A stretch of DNA of 64,000 nucleotides from Dugong dugon (lineage: Eukaryota > Chordata > Mammalia > Sirenia > Dugongidae): contig CM057469.1 of NCBI GenBank assembly GCA_030035585.1, forward strand, positions 114,182,650 through 114,246,649. The letters are read 5' to 3'. Both the position numbers and the translations under genes were made by a program. Position 1 is the stretch's first letter. Each line of letters opens with the position of its first letter. Shown piece by piece: positions 46,315-57,619 of this stretch. A model generated the notes under the pieces. The model was not told the DNA's origin. It was given only the letters and a program-made list of their open reading frames with translations, and did not search any database.

Positions 46315-48707
46315 GTGGCATCACTTAAAATGAGAAGAAACAGCTGCAAACATTCATTAATAATCAGAACATGGAATATACAAAGTAAGAATCTAGGAAA
46401 ATTAGAAATCTTCAAAAATGAAATGGAACACATAAACATGGACATCCTAGGCATTAGTGAGCTACAATGGACTGGTATTGGCCATTCTGAATCAAAAAAT
46501 TATATGGCATACATGGCCAGGAATGGCAAATTGAAGAAGAAGGGTGTTGCATTCATCATTAAAATGAACATTTTAAGATCTATCCTGAAGCACAATGTTG
46601 TCAGTGATAGGATAATATCCATATGCCTACAAGAAAGACCAGTTAATACTACTATTATTCAAATTTAATGCACCAACCACTAAGGCCAAAGATGAAGAGA
46701 CTGAAGATTTTTGCCAACTTCTGCAGTCTGAAATTGATGAAACATGCAATCAAGATGCATTGATAATTACCAGTGATTGGAATGCTAAAGTTTGAAACAA
46801 AGAAGGATCAGTAGTTGGGAAATATGGCCCTGGTGCTAGAAATGATGCCGGGGATCACATGACAGAATTTTGCAAGATTACTTCTTCATTGCAAATACAT
46901 CTTTTCAACAAGATAAACAGAGACTATTCATGTGGACCTAGCCTGATGGAATACATAGGAATCAAATTGACTACATCTGTGGAAAGAGACAATGGAAAAG
47001 CTCAATATTATCAGTCCAAACAAGGCCAGGGGCCTACTGCAGAATAGACCATCAACTGCTCATATGTAAGTTCAAGTTGAAGCTGAGTAAAATTAGAATA
47101 AGGCCACCAGAGCCAAACTACCTTCTTGAGTGTATCCCACCTGAATGTAGAGACCATCTCAAGACTAGATTTGACACATTTGAACACTAATGACCAAAAA
47201 CCAGATGAGTTATGGAATGACATCAAGGACATCATACATGAAGAAAGCAAGAGTTTGCTAAAAAGACAGGAGAGAAAGAAAAGACCAAAATGGATGTCAG
47301 AAGAGACTCTGAAATTTGCTCTTGAACATCGAGTAGCTAAAGAGAATGGAAAAAATGACAAAGTAAAAGAGTTGAACAGAAGATTTCAAAGGGCGCCTTG
47401 AGTAGACAAAGTAAAGTATTATAATGATATGAGCAAAGACCAGGAGTTAGAAAAGCAAAAAGGAAGAACATGTTTGTTACTTCTTAAGCTGAAAGAACTG
47501 AAGAAAAAACTCAAGCCTTGAGTTGCAGTATGGAAGGATTCTACGGGAAAAATATTAAACAACACAAGAAGCATCAAAAGAAGATGGAAGGAATACAGAG
47601 TCACCATACCAAAAGGAATTGGTCAATGTTAAATCATTTCAAGAGGTAACATATGATGAATAACTGATGGTACTGAAGGAAGAAGTCCAAGCTGCAGTGA
47701 AGACACTGGCAAAAAACAAGACTGTTGACGGAATACCAATTGAGACGTTTCAACAAACGATGCAACTCTGGAGGTGGTCACTCTTCTATGCCAAGAAATT
47801 TGGAAGACAGTTACCTGGCCAACTGACTGGAAGAGATCCATAATTGTGCCTATTCCATAGAAAGGTAATCTAACAGAATGCAGAAATTATTGAACAATAT
47901 CATTAATATAACAGGCAAGTAAAATTTTGCTGAAGATCACTGAAAAGCAGTTGCAGTAATACATTGACAGTGAACTGCCAGGAATTCAAGCTGGACTCAG
48001 AAGAGGATGTGGAACAAAGGTTATCATTGCTGATGTCAGACGGATCCTGGTTGAAACCAGAGAATACCAGAAAGATGTTTCCCTGTGTTTTATTGACTCT
48101 TCAAAGGCATTCGACTGTGTGAATCATAACAAATTATGGATGACATTGCGAAGAACGGGAATTCTAGAACTCATAATTGTGCTCATGTGGAAGTTGTACA
48201 TAGACCAAGAGATGTTGTTCGAACAGAACAAGGAGATACTGCATGGTTTAAAGTCAGGAAAGGTTTGTGTCAAGGTTGTATCTTTCACTATACTTATTCA
48301 ATCTGTATGCTGAGCAAATAATCCAGTAAGATGGACTATATGAAGAAGAATGGGGCATCAGGATTGGTGGAAGACTCATTAACAACCTGTGTTATGCAGA
48401 TGACACAACCTTGCTTGTTGAAAATGAAGAGGACTTGAAGCACCTACTGATGAAGATCAAGGACTACAGCCTTCAGTATGGATTACATCTCAACATAAAA
48501 CAAATTCTTCACAACTGGATCAATAAGCAACATCATGATAAATGGAGAAAGATTGAAATTGTCAAGGATTTAATTTTACTTGGATCCATAATCAATGTCC
48601 ATGGAAACAGCAGTCAAAAAAATCAAATGATGCATTGCACCGGGAAAATCTGTTGCAAAAGACCTCTTGAAAGTGTTAAAAAGCAAAGATGTCACTTTAA
48701 GGACTAA
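46315..48707 (+). pseudogene. RTE endonuclease / reverse transcriptase pseudogene
   Basis: The endonuclease part (46315-46668) reads IIRTWNIQSKNLGKLEIF, ILGISELQWTG and IISICLQERPVN, with the family's N and E active-site context. It then breaks: stop near 46666, TGA near 46794, stop at 47045. The RT part is in pieces. FIDSSKAFDCVNHNKLWM is at about 48092-48145, and an intact YADD catalytic box at 48393-48404 lies just before LLVENEEDLKHLLMKIKDYS. Multiple frameshifts (including about 47400-47640 and 48300) make it non-functional. RTE proteins normally nick DNA and reverse-transcribe their own RNA and that of AfroSINEs sharing the tail. Confidence 0.85.
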
Positions 48708-49184
48708 GGTGGGCCTGACCCAAGCCATGGTGTTTTCAGTCACCTCGTATGCATGAGAAAGCTGGACAATGAATAAGGAAGACTGAAGGAGAATTGACGC
48801 CTTTGAATTACGGTGTTGGAGAAGAATATTGAATATACCATGGACTGCCAAAAGAATGAACAAATAAGTCTTGGAGGAAGTACAGCCAGAATGCTCCTTA
48901 GAAGTAAGGATGATGAGACTTCGTCTTGCATGGTTTGGACATGTTGTCAGGAGGGATCAGTCCCTGGAGAAGGACATCATGCTTGGTAAAGCAAAAGGTC
49001 TTGATAAAGGCTGGAAGACCCTCAACAAGATGGATTTACACAGCAGCTGCCACAATGGTCTCAGGCATAACAATGATTATGAGAATGGCACAGGACCATG
49101 CAGTGTTTCCTTCTGTTGTATGTAGGATTGTTATGAGTAGGAACTGTCTCCATAGCAATGGGTTTGGTTTGGGTATGTTGTCTA

Positions 49185-49399
49185 TAGGAGCCCTGGTGGC
49201 ACAGTGGTTAAAGCATCTGGCTGCTAACTCAAAGGTACATGGTTCAAAACCACCATCCACTCTGCAGGAGAAAAATGTGGTAGTCTGCATCTGTAAAGAT
49301 TTACAGCTTTGGAAACCCTATCAGTGCAGTTCTGTTCTGTCCTATAGAGTCGCTATAGTTGGTATTGACTCAATGGCAGTGCATTTGTTTGTTTTTTGG
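49185..49399 (+). mobile_element. AfroSINE, long type, at the same target site
   Basis: The head 'ggagccctggtggcacagtg', the long-type insert 'aggagaaaaatgtggtagtc' and the tail 'ttgactcaatggcagtgc' are present. The flanks 'tatgttgtcta' (49174-49184) and 'tatgacgtcta' (49400-49410) are an 11-bp TSD with two mismatches. Its left TSD copy is also the right TSD copy of the SINE-RTE unit. Confidence 0.9.
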
Positions 49400-49410
49400 T
49401 ATGACGTCTA

Positions 49411-49866
49411 CAAAAACCTGTTCTAAACTTTCCATTACTAAAACAATGTATTTGGGAAAATAAAATACAGCATTCACATGTATTTTATCCTCCTCACTGG
49501 TGGAATGAATTTCCAGGGCCTAGCATTTTATAATGCTTTTATGGTATAGGAAAATGACATGATTAAATTATCAAAATATTAAAATTATACTTTATCCATT
49601 ACAGAAATAAAGCAGTAGTAACTCAATTCATAATTTCCTTATGTATTCTTATTCATTAAGAATTTGTATTTATAAGTGACAATAATCTACTTTTTAAAAA
49701 ATGACATAATTTGAAAGACAAAAAGTGGAACTCATGGATGGAAAGATGCAAAGAAAATGTAAATTTAGGGATCTATTTCAGGACTCAAAATTTTTCTTCT
49801 TATTATTTTTTCTCTATGGTTTTTTTCCAATTCTCTTTCCTCTCCATTCTGGGATTAAAAAAAAAA
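49411..49866. other. AT-rich sequence, nothing recognised
   Basis: No gene or repeat identified. It ends in an A-rich run that begins the next SINE's target site. Confidence 0.45.
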
Positions 49867-49874
49867 ACAAAAAC

Positions 49875-50007
49875 CTGTTGCCATCAAGCGACCCTATCGG
49901 ACAGAGGAGAACTGCCCCATAGTTTCCAAGGAGCGCCTGGTGGATTTGAACTGCCATCCTTTTGGTTAGCAGCCGTAGCTCTTAACCACCAGGCCACAAG
50001 GGTTTCC
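49875..50007 (-). mobile_element. AfroSINE, minus strand (first of a tandem pair)
   Basis: 'ctgttgccatcaagcgaccc', 'gcgcctggtggatttgaact' and 'tagctcttaaccaccaggcc' are present. TSD 'acaaaaac' at 49867-49874 and 50008-50015. A short deletion removes part of the tail ('gattccgactcatag'). Confidence 0.88.
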
Positions 50008-50016
50008 ACAAAAACA

Positions 50017-50171
50017 CATTGCTGTTCAGTCGATTCTGACTCATAGTGACCCTATAGGACAGAGTAGAACTGCCCCATAGGGTTTCTAAAACCGAGGAGC
50101 AGCTGGTGGATTTGAACTGCTGACCTTTTGGTTAATAGCCAGATTCTTAACCACTGTGCCACCAGGGCTCC
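50017..50171 (-). mobile_element. AfroSINE, minus strand (second of a tandem pair)
   Basis: 'ctgttcagtcgattctgact', 'gcagctggtggatttgaact' and 'ttaaccactgtgccaccagg' are present. It sits about 10 bp from the previous copy in the same orientation, but its sequence differs enough to be a separate insertion rather than a duplication. Confidence 0.9.
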
Positions 50172-50673
50172 ATTAATCTCTCTTACTTGAGATGTGTTAT
50201 TCTCTTCATGTTACAGGTTTAGTAATCTCAGAGGAAGGGAAGAAATGAATCTGCCAGGATTTATATATTAATCCCAAGGAGGATTCATTGACCCTGTTTG
50301 GTTTACCTACATACCCTTCATTTAGCCAAGAGTTATTACTAGGGCAATGAGACGGGCTGTAGCTCATGTACTCTAAGGTTTGGAGAAAGAAAGACAATGT
50401 TGAAAGGCGGGAAGGAAATGATTAAAATGCAGGTACACATAGGTGACCCAGTCAAATATTCCTTGTAAACATACTAAGGAACAATCTCCAGGCAAGCAGT
50501 GTATAGCAGTTGCTAGCAAGAAAGTCCTTACCTAGTGAATGGTCTAAGCTTGTTTATGGTAAACAAGCCTGGAATGTGTGGATTTATAGATATGGCTCCC
50601 TAGATTATAGATTATGAAACCATCTAGGTGAAAAATGAAGAAGTCTCATGAAAAACTTCACCCCTCCTACATG
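50172..50673. other. Unrecognised sequence between SINEs
   Basis: No gene seen. A 63-codon minus-strand frame at 50206-50397 has no familiar motif. Confidence 0.45.
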
Positions 50674-50845
50674 ATTGCTCTGGTGGTATAGCGGTTAAGT
50701 GTTTAGCTGCGAACCAAAAGGATGACAGTTCAAATCCACTAGTTGCTCCTTGGGAACTCTATGGGGCAGTTCTACCCTGTCCTATAGGGTCACTATGAAT
50801 CAGAATTAACTCGAGGACAACAGGGTTTTTGTGTTTTGTTTTTGC
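50674..50845 (+). mobile_element. AfroSINE, plus strand
   Basis: 'tctggtggtatagcggttaa', 'cagttcaaatccactagttg', 'tctatggggcagttctaccc' and 'attaactcgaggacaacagg' are present, ending in a T/G-rich tail. Confidence 0.88.
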
Positions 50846-51061
50846 TTTTTAATGTGATTTCTCACCATGATTTGGAATTTCTAAGTCAATCAGGTTTTGG
50901 AGCAGATCCTAATGTCTTGATATGGCAAGCAGGGATCTGTAAACTGTGCTTGCAGTCTCAGATCTCCTTCCGCTTTGATTAGACCTCACAGTTACTGGTA
51001 TTGTCAGAAATTTTAGACCTCTAATTTTTGCCGGTATAATTTGACCATCCAACTGATGTTA

Positions 51062-51270
51062 CCTGTTCCACCTGCTACAGAGCTGATTCTGACTCATGGC
51101 AATCCCATATGTGTCAGGATAGAACTGTGCTCCATAGGGGTTTTGATTACTGAATTTTTGGAAGTCGATCACCAGGCCTTTCTTCTGAGGTTCCTCTAGG
51201 TGAACATGAACCTGCAAACTTTCTGTTAGCAGTCCAGGGCATTAACCTTTTGCATCAGCTAGGTACTAGC
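51062..51270 (-). mobile_element. AfroSINE, long variant, minus strand
   Basis: 'agctgattctgactcatggc', 'agaactgtgctccatagggg', 'aagtcgatcaccaggccttt', 'gttcctctaggtgaacatga' and 'attaaccttttgcatcagct' are present. It is the same variant as at 14977 and differs from the common short type in its middle. Confidence 0.82.
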
Positions 51271-51892
51271 AGTGTGTATAGTACTGATGTAAGAATTAGT
51301 CATTTTAGGATTTCTTTCTTAGCCAAAACAAATACCAAATTCTACCTAACTTCTATCTGTAAATAGACATCTTTGTTATTCATATTTGTCCTTAGAAATC
51401 AACCACAGTTGTTCACGTTATAGCTCCAAATATCATATTTTCCTTGGTAATAACACTAAAATGCCCTTTATTCCCAAATTCATTACACATTTTTAATGCT
51501 TACTTGGGTTTCTATTCATTTGCATAATGTAATAGATAATAGCGATATTGCAGTACATCTCACACACTCTACAATTGTACAACCTATACTTTACAATTAT
51601 AGAGTTTTCATTATTGACAATTTTATTCACATTTTAATCTTCAGAAGCCTTAACTTTGGTTCATACAATACACTTACTTTCTTCCTTTTTAGATTTATCT
51701 TTATTCTCCATAGTTTCTGTCCCTCCTTCTCATTGTATGAGGTGAACTGTATTTTAGTCAAGGACAGGATGACAGTCTCTTTTCAGTTTCTTTCCCTGCA
51801 TTACACATGCTAAGTCTTTTAGCTTTAAGAACTTAAATTGTTTGCCTCATCTTCAAAACAGAAATAATAACCTTCTTGCGTGTGTGACTAGT
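51271..51892. other. AT-rich sequence, nothing recognised
   Basis: The 105-codon frame at 51496-51813 has no identifiable domain and sits in T-rich sequence. Confidence 0.4.
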
Positions 51893-51960
51893 AATGAAAT
51901 TTAACCACCAACCTTTCTGTTAGTATCCGAGCACTTAGCCATTTGGACCACCCGGGGACA
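51893..51960 (-). mobile_element. AfroSINE head fragment, minus strand
   Basis: 'taaccaccaacctttctgtt' and 'gagcacttagccatttggac' followed by 'caccc(g)ggga' match the tRNA-like head of the long variant in reverse. The tail is missing. Confidence 0.6.
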
Positions 51961-52149
51961 CACTTTCTCTTTGTCTATGTATATTTTATAAACAGATATA
52001 TAGATCGCCAGTACAGTGTCTGGCATTTAATAGACATTTAATAAGTGTTCGTTTCTAATTCTAATACTCTCCCTTTTGTTTTATACAATCTCAGTTCTTT
52101 CTTTAGTTTATTTCGTTTATTTTTCCATCTTAGTGGCTCTAAGTTCTTA

Positions 52150-52302
52150 AACCTATTGCCATCAAGTTGATTCCAACTCATAGCAAACCTATAGGACAGA
52201 GAAGAACTGCCCCTTACAGTTTCCAAAGAGCAGCTGGTGGATTTGAACTATCTACCTTTTGGTTAGCAGTCAAGCTTTTAACCACCGTGCCACCAGGGCT
52301 CC
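52150..52302 (-). mobile_element. AfroSINE, minus strand
   Basis: 'attgccatcaagttgattcc', 'cagctggtggatttgaacta' and 'taaccaccgtgccaccaggg' are present. TSD 'aagttctta' at 52141-52149 and 52303-52311. Confidence 0.92.
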
Positions 52303-52361
52303 AAGTTCTTAGAGACACTGGTAATAAGTCATATTTTGCTAATAACCAAACAGGCAAACAA

Positions 52362-52500
52362 AAAACACCAAACCCAGTGCCACTGAGTCAATTTCAACTC
52401 AGCAACCTTATAGGACAGAGTAGACCTGCCCCATAGGAAACCGTAGGGTTTCCAAGGCTGTAAATCTTAACGGAAGCCAGCTGCCCCATCTTTCGCCTGT
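52362..52500 (-). mobile_element. AfroSINE, long type, truncated, minus strand
   Basis: 'ccactgagtcaatttcaact', 'aggacagagtagacctgccc', 'tccaaggctgtaaatcttaa' and 'aagccagctgccccatcttt' cover the tail and middle of the long type. The tRNA head is missing, so it is 5'-truncated. Confidence 0.82.
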
Positions 52501-52604
52501 ATTTTTCTAACAGCTTGTATTGATTTGGAGATTGTATGATTTTCTGCTTTGTTATTGAATCTACCAATTGGGTAGATTAAAGTTAGGACTTCAGTGTATT
52601 TTTC

Positions 52605-53385
52605 CAGGTTCAATCTGCTTAAAATCTTTGCTCAAAACCTCTAAATTGCTTCCCACTTCAGAGTAAAAGCCATTACCTTACAATGGCTACAAAAGGCACT
52701 GAACAATCTGGTTTGAACAATTGGTTTGCTAATCCTCTGACTTCTACTCCACTACTCTGCCCCTCGTTTAGCCAGCTTAGTCAGGCTGGGCTCCTTGTTA
52801 TTCTTTGAATATACAGGCTGCTCCTACCTCAGGACTTTTGCAGTGGCTCATCCCTTTGACTTTAATGTGCATATTTTACGTTTCCCCACGGCTACACACT
52901 GGTTTTCTTCTTCGTCTTGGCTTAAATTACCACTGCTAAGGGTGGCCAATCTTCATCTCCCTATTTAAAACTGTGGAGCCCTGGTTGCAAAGTGGTTAAG
53001 AGCTCAGGCTGTTAACCAAAAGGTCTGCATTTCCAATCCACCAACCGCTCCTTGGAAACCCTATGGGGCAGTTCTACTCTGTCTATAGGGTCACTATGAG
53101 TTGGAACTGACTCAACAGCACCTAACAACAATATCAGCATTTAAAGCTGCACCTTGCCCCAGCATCTCCACTTCCCTTTACCTCTTGTAATTTAGTCCTG
53201 TGTCCAACACAAATCATTTACTTGTTATATTCATCGCTTCAGAAAAATGCATGATTTATTTATTGCTTCTGGAATTTTAGCTTCATGAGTGCAGGGTTTA
53301 TGTCTATTTTGAACACTGATAAATCCCTGGTGTCTGCAACATAGCAGGAGCTCAGCAATCATGTTTGAATGAATGAATAAATGAA
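52605..53385 (+). mobile_element. L2 LINE 3' end, interrupted by an AfroSINE
   Basis: 'attgcttcccacttcagagt', 'acaaaaggcactgaacaatc', 'acctcaggacttttgcagtg', 'tcttggcttaaattaccact' and, after the SINE, 'ttttagcttcatgagtgcag' and 'tgtttgaatgaatgaataaa' follow the ancient L2 3' end in plus sense. Confidence 0.85.
52974..53138 (+). mobile_element. AfroSINE inserted in L2
   Basis: Head 'tggagccctggttgcaaagt' to tail 'actcaacagcacctaacaac'. TSD 'atttaaaactg' (52963-52973) / 'atttaaagctg' (53139-53149). It is complete and younger than the L2. Confidence 0.92.
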
Positions 53386-53749
53386 ACAGAAATTAGGCTT
53401 ATTCTCCGAATTTTCATAATACAGCTTTTGCTTCCAAAGCAGCTTTGGGGTTGTTATATATTTCCTAGCTAGTGTTTGATAAAGTTTGGATTGTTCTAGG
53501 TATGTACTCAAATAGCTCTGAAGCCTTGCTTTCAAAAGATATTTCAGTGGAAATTCCTTCTTCCCCATCTCATATATTCTCAGCGCATATTAAATAATTG
53601 AGTTATTTTTCTTTCATTTCTAACATACCTAAACACACTGTCATCTATTGTCTAATCATTTTCCATTTTTACTGAAGAGGAATCTATTAGGTATTTAATA
53701 ATTTTGAAAAAATAATGTATAAAAGTATATTTTACTGGAGACAATGTAG
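53386..53749. other. AT-rich sequence, nothing recognised
   Basis: No gene or repeat identified. Confidence 0.45.
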
Positions 53750-53955
53750 TTTAATACTATAAAGAGCATGAACTTTGGGATCTGGTAGGCCTAGGTGTTT
53801 GCATAAATTCTGCCATTTACTGTTTATTTGACCTTAAGTGCTCTAAACTTTAGTTTTCTCATCTGTAATTTGGATGAAATAGTGCTTCCCTAGTGTGATT
53901 TTGTGAGGCTGAGTAAGGCACTGCTATAAAGCACTCAGTGTGGGCTCCCTGTGTG
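53750..53955 (+). mobile_element. MIR SINE, plus strand
   Basis: 'taaagagcatgaactttggg', 'aaattctgccatttactgtt' and 'cttaagtgctctaaacttta', then 'ttttctcatctgtaatttgg', lie in MIR order. Confidence 0.82.
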
Positions 53956-54187
53956 GTGTGCTCAGAACATTTCACTGCCATGTAAAGGCATTTGCTGAGC
54001 TAGCACTGGGATCAGGAAGTAGTAAACAGGTCCTTATCCTCCCTTGGCACTGAATTTGGCATCTCTAATTCGGTCAGGACTTTTTCGGATACAAGTCATT
54101 TTGGAGCTTTGGCAAAGTAGCTTTTGCTTGTTTGTGTTTTATCAGGCTTAATAGTGTTTGCACCTGACAAGTTATGGTCCAGTGCAA

Positions 54188-54418
54188 GAGCCAGCAGACC
54201 TTTTCTGTAAAGACCAGATGATTAATATTGTAGGTTTTTGGGGCCAGCCAGTCTCTTTCACAACTACTCATCTTTGCTCCTGTAACACAATAGCAACCTC
54301 AGACAATACGTAAGTGAGTGGGGGTGGCTGAGTTCCAATAAAATTTTGTTTACAAAAGCAGGCAGTGGGCTGGATTTGATCTGCAGACCATACTTTGCTA
54401 GTCCCTGATCTAGTGGCT
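54188..54418 (+). mobile_element. hAT-type MITE, plus strand
   Basis: 'gccagcagaccttttctgta', 'aagaccagatgattaatatt', 'caatacgtaagtgagtggg', 'ttccaataaaattttgttta' and 'ggctggatttgatctgcaga' follow the same nonautonomous DNA element as at 26535. It is nearly full length, with imperfect terminal inverted sequence ('agccagcagacc' / 'tttgctagtccctg'). Confidence 0.7.
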
Positions 54419-55422
54419 TTACTGTTCCTTCTCTGAAATGGTTTCTCCAAAACTCAAAAAAAAAAAAGGGACACTCCCTCATCATGCCCTATGAGTGCCG
54501 TGCACCTTCAACTGTTAGCTCATAAATGATACTTTTATCAAAAATATAAACATCTTCCTGTAATTCCTTTAAGATAGGTTTCAATATTCTCAAGACTTAT
54601 AATTATTCCTACAAAAAGTTTAAAATATTATTTCCTGTCATCATCTTTCCTAAAATGTAATAATTTTAGGTTATGTTAGTTTTTCTGTCTGTTGTCACTG
54701 AATGTGACTGATTTTTGTACAGTGTCACAGTCAAGGATTTCTTATGATAAGGCCCTGCTTGCAAAAGCAACAAAGCCTAGTACATCTGCTTTCTTTGCTG
54801 GTTTTAAAACTATTTGACAAAACTAAATAGATAAATAGATATTTTACTTTTACGTCTTGGTCAATGAAGAATGCCCTATATCCATGTGGTCATAATTTTC
54901 ATTCCCAATTATTTGAACCTGCTCTAATTTTTCGGAGTCACTCATCTTCTTAACAGAAAGATATAGAAGGCTTCTGTGACAGCAAGGACGTTTAGGGTAT
55001 CCATTTCATATTCCTTTTAAAAGGTAGTCCCTTAATGAGTGGCTTAACAAATAACCAATAGGACATAGCCTTGAAATGGCCGTATGAAATAATTTGGCAT
55101 GTCAAAATTTTATAATGCCGTCAAGTTAAAGAGCCCAATCATTCACGTGTGCAAAGAGACATTATGTGAGCACCACCACTATTTCAAGACTTTAGAGAGT
55201 TCTGTGTACAGGCCTGGGTGACCTAGAGGTTTCTGTCAGGCACTGCTTGCCTTACTGTTGTTCTCTGCCTTATCTCTTATTCTTCTAGAAAATTAGCCTG
55301 TTTCCCTCTCTGAGACCCACACTCTTAGTAAAGTTGAAGAGATTTAAAATAACAAAAATGATTATTAACATAGCATTGACAATTTAGAAAGCCATAGCTT
55401 GTTCCATACCTAATTCACTTAT
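54419..55422. other. AT-rich sequence, nothing recognised
   Basis: No gene or clear repeat. Confidence 0.45.
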
Positions 55423-55560
55423 TGGTGGTGGTGGTGGTTGCCATGGAGTCAATTCTGGCCCATGGTGACCTCATGTGTGCAAAGTAGAAGTGCATTCCAT
55501 AGGGTTTTTGAGGCTGTAAGCTTTCAGATGCAGATCACCAGGCCTTACTTCTAAACTACC
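55423..55560 (-). mobile_element. AfroSINE, minus strand, 5'-truncated, beside L2
   Basis: It starts at a (GGT)n run, then 'ccatggagtcaattctggcc', 'gtgcattccatagggttttt' and 'gatgcagatcaccaggcctt'. The tRNA head is missing and L2 sequence follows directly. Confidence 0.75.
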
Positions 55561-55895
55561 TCACCTCCAGTGCCAACTTCTCAGAAAAGATTTCCCCAAG
55601 AACCCTGTGTAAAATATCCTCCCCTGCCTGCTTTCACTCTCCATTCCTTTTTTCCACTTTATATTTAGGAAGCATTTTTCACTACTCAATTGTATGTTAT
55701 ATGTATATAGTGTATATATGTGTGTGTGTGTGTGTATGTATATATATATATATATAGTTGTTGTTTACAATCTGTCTGCCCTGTGTAATTTCACAAGCAC
55801 AGCATAACCAGAAAAAAAAAAGGTTTTTCTAGTGCTTAAAATAGTTCCAGGCATATAGCAGGTGTTCAGTAATATCTTCTAAATGAATAACTAAG
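55561..55895 (+). mobile_element. L2 LINE 3' end with internal microsatellite
   Basis: 'caacttctcagaaaagattt', 'cactctccattccttttttc', 'gtttacaatctgtctgccct' and 'catatagcaggtgttcagta' then 'aatgaataa' match the L2 3' end. A TG/TA repeat (about 55690-55757) has expanded inside. Confidence 0.78.
55690..55757. repeat. (TG)n(TA)n microsatellite
   Basis: A compound dinucleotide repeat within the L2 3' end. Confidence 0.92.
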
Positions 55896-55924
55896 TGAAT
55901 CTTGTCATTTGGCAAAGCACGTAT

Positions 55925-56060
55925 TAGGGCCCTAAATTAGAGAAGAGGAAAATGAGGCTCTTGAAGTATAAGTGAAGTAGTCAAGACCATATAGCTAATT
56001 ACTATGGTTTCCAGACTGTTAGTCCTTAAAGCTTTTCACTCTATGACACTATCTCCCCAC
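55925..56060 (-). mobile_element. MIR SINE, minus strand
   Basis: 'aggaaaatgaggctcttgaa', 'gaccatatagctaattacta' and 'gcttttcactctatgacact' are MIR in reverse sense. Confidence 0.72.
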
Positions 56061-56579
56061 CTTAATGTAAGATGAGTCAGAGGTAGATGTCTGGAGACTG
56101 AATGGAAATTATAAGAGCAGAGCCATCTCTCCTCTCTCAGAGGCCGGGAAATTTGTCACAAATGGAGGAAAAAAGTAGGCTTACTCTCCCAAGCAGAGTA
56201 AAGAGTATCACGGGAAGCTGTGTACTCTTAATCCTCACACACAACTTTATCCTTTCTAAAACATGTTGCTTCATTTCCTAACTACAGTCATGAATGTTGA
56301 TAACTGACCAAAAAAAAAAAAAAAGGTCAAACACTTAAAGGTATTAAGCTATGAAAAAATTTACAGGAATTTGAACGAATGTTAGTACAAACTAGATCCC
56401 ATAAGAAATGTGTTGCACCACATTCTGATAATTTTTAAGAACTGATATCATATTACCAATCCTCCAATGGAAAGATTTCATGAAGTAAATATTATTCTTG
56501 TTAGGTCATTTAGTTTGCCTTTTTTTTCGGTTTCACTAAAAACATATTTTAAACATAATATACACCCTCAGCCATACAT
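56061..56579. other. Unrecognised sequence
   Basis: Nothing coding is visible. It includes an A-run at about 56310-56324. Confidence 0.45.
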
Positions 56580-56832
56580 TGTTAAGGGTGGCAGCATAGT
56601 GTAGTGATTGAGAAAATGACTTTGGAGTAAGAAGGACCTATAGGTCAACAATTAATGAGTTCCCAGACTTTGAGGGAGCAACTTAACCATTCTGAGTTGA
56701 TATCTTCAGTTATAGGGTTAGAATAATGCCGGGATCTACCTATAAGACTACTGTGAAGATTACGTGGATCAATTTGCCTAATGAGTTTAGTACATTACCT
56801 GCCACACTGTAAGTCCGTACTAAACGTTACCT
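56580..56832 (+). mobile_element. MIR SINE, plus strand, with tRNA-like head
   Basis: 'gcagcatagtgtagtgattg' (tRNA-like head), 'gactttggagtaagaaggac', 'gagggagcaacttaaccatt' and 'cacactgtaagtccgtacta' cover nearly a complete MIR. Confidence 0.82.
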
Positions 56833-57619
56833 ATTCACATGCAAGCCATCAAATATATACTTAAATGCTGACAGAACAGTAAACTGACCACAGTGAAGAT
56901 CTATAAGGGTTTCCGATCTTTTAAACACTTTTATTGCCACATTCAGAGAATGAAGAGTGTTTATAGTCGAGGAAGAATTGGTAGGGTTGGAAATATGCGT
57001 CAGGAATTCAAATGAATATATAAATGAAAGAATGTATAGTGTCACTACATTTGTGTTCTCTAGATTTATCATTTATTGAGAATCAGAAATGATTTTAATT
57101 TGGCCTCCGTAAGTCATTATTTCAATATTCGTTTCAGGCATTTGACACTACAAGTTGCTTAATAGAATAAAAATATGGACCTTGCTCAGGGAGCATGATC
57201 TACATTTCAAAGCAAAAGAAGACTAAAAAAAAAAAAAAAAAAAGGTAGTTGGCGAGAGTATAGACAGGAAATTTAACAGCATATATCACACAACCTCATA
57301 AAACACCTCTGACTCAGAACATTCAAGCAGTGTAAAACCCTGATATAAAGCACTTTGCAGTTTCAATTCCAGATGTTCTGCCAGTGAAATGAAATCCTTC
57401 ATGGGCAGGGTGACATATAGTGCGTGTCTCTCACTATTCTATGGCATATCTTGAATATAAGTGTTCATTTAATAAAAAATACTTCTTGAATATCTAACGT
57501 GAGTCAGGTACTTTGCTAGCCACAAAGGCAGGCATAAAAACTAGGGCCTAGTCCTTAATGTCTAGTTGAACAGATGCAGGAGGAGAATGTTTTTCCCTAT
57601 CCCTACTGAATTCCTCTTC
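56833..57619. other. Unrecognised AT-rich sequence
   Basis: It has an A-run at 57223-57243. An 81-codon minus-strand frame at 56827-57072 shows no known motif. Confidence 0.4.

Larger units (their letters stand above)
45850..49173 (+). mobile_element. Near full-length RTE LINE carrying an AfroSINE head at its 5' end
   Basis: From 45850 a tRNA-type AfroSINE head and body ('ccctggtggtgcagtggtta') runs to about 45955. It is followed within about 15 bp by the RTE 5' end ('tctgtcagttcgttgtacta', 45971). The complete RTE order then follows to a 3' end that reads 'gcaatgggtttggtttggg', the AfroSINE-style tail, rather than 'ggcacctaacaac'. The 9-bp 'tatgttgtc' is found both before the SINE head (45841-45849) and after the RTE tail (49174-49182). 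This suggests one chimeric insertion. Coding capacity is lost. Confidence 0.8.

Noticed and set aside
51496-51813. 105-codon plus-strand frame
   Set aside because: T-rich, hydrophobic by composition, with no recognisable motif or splice context.
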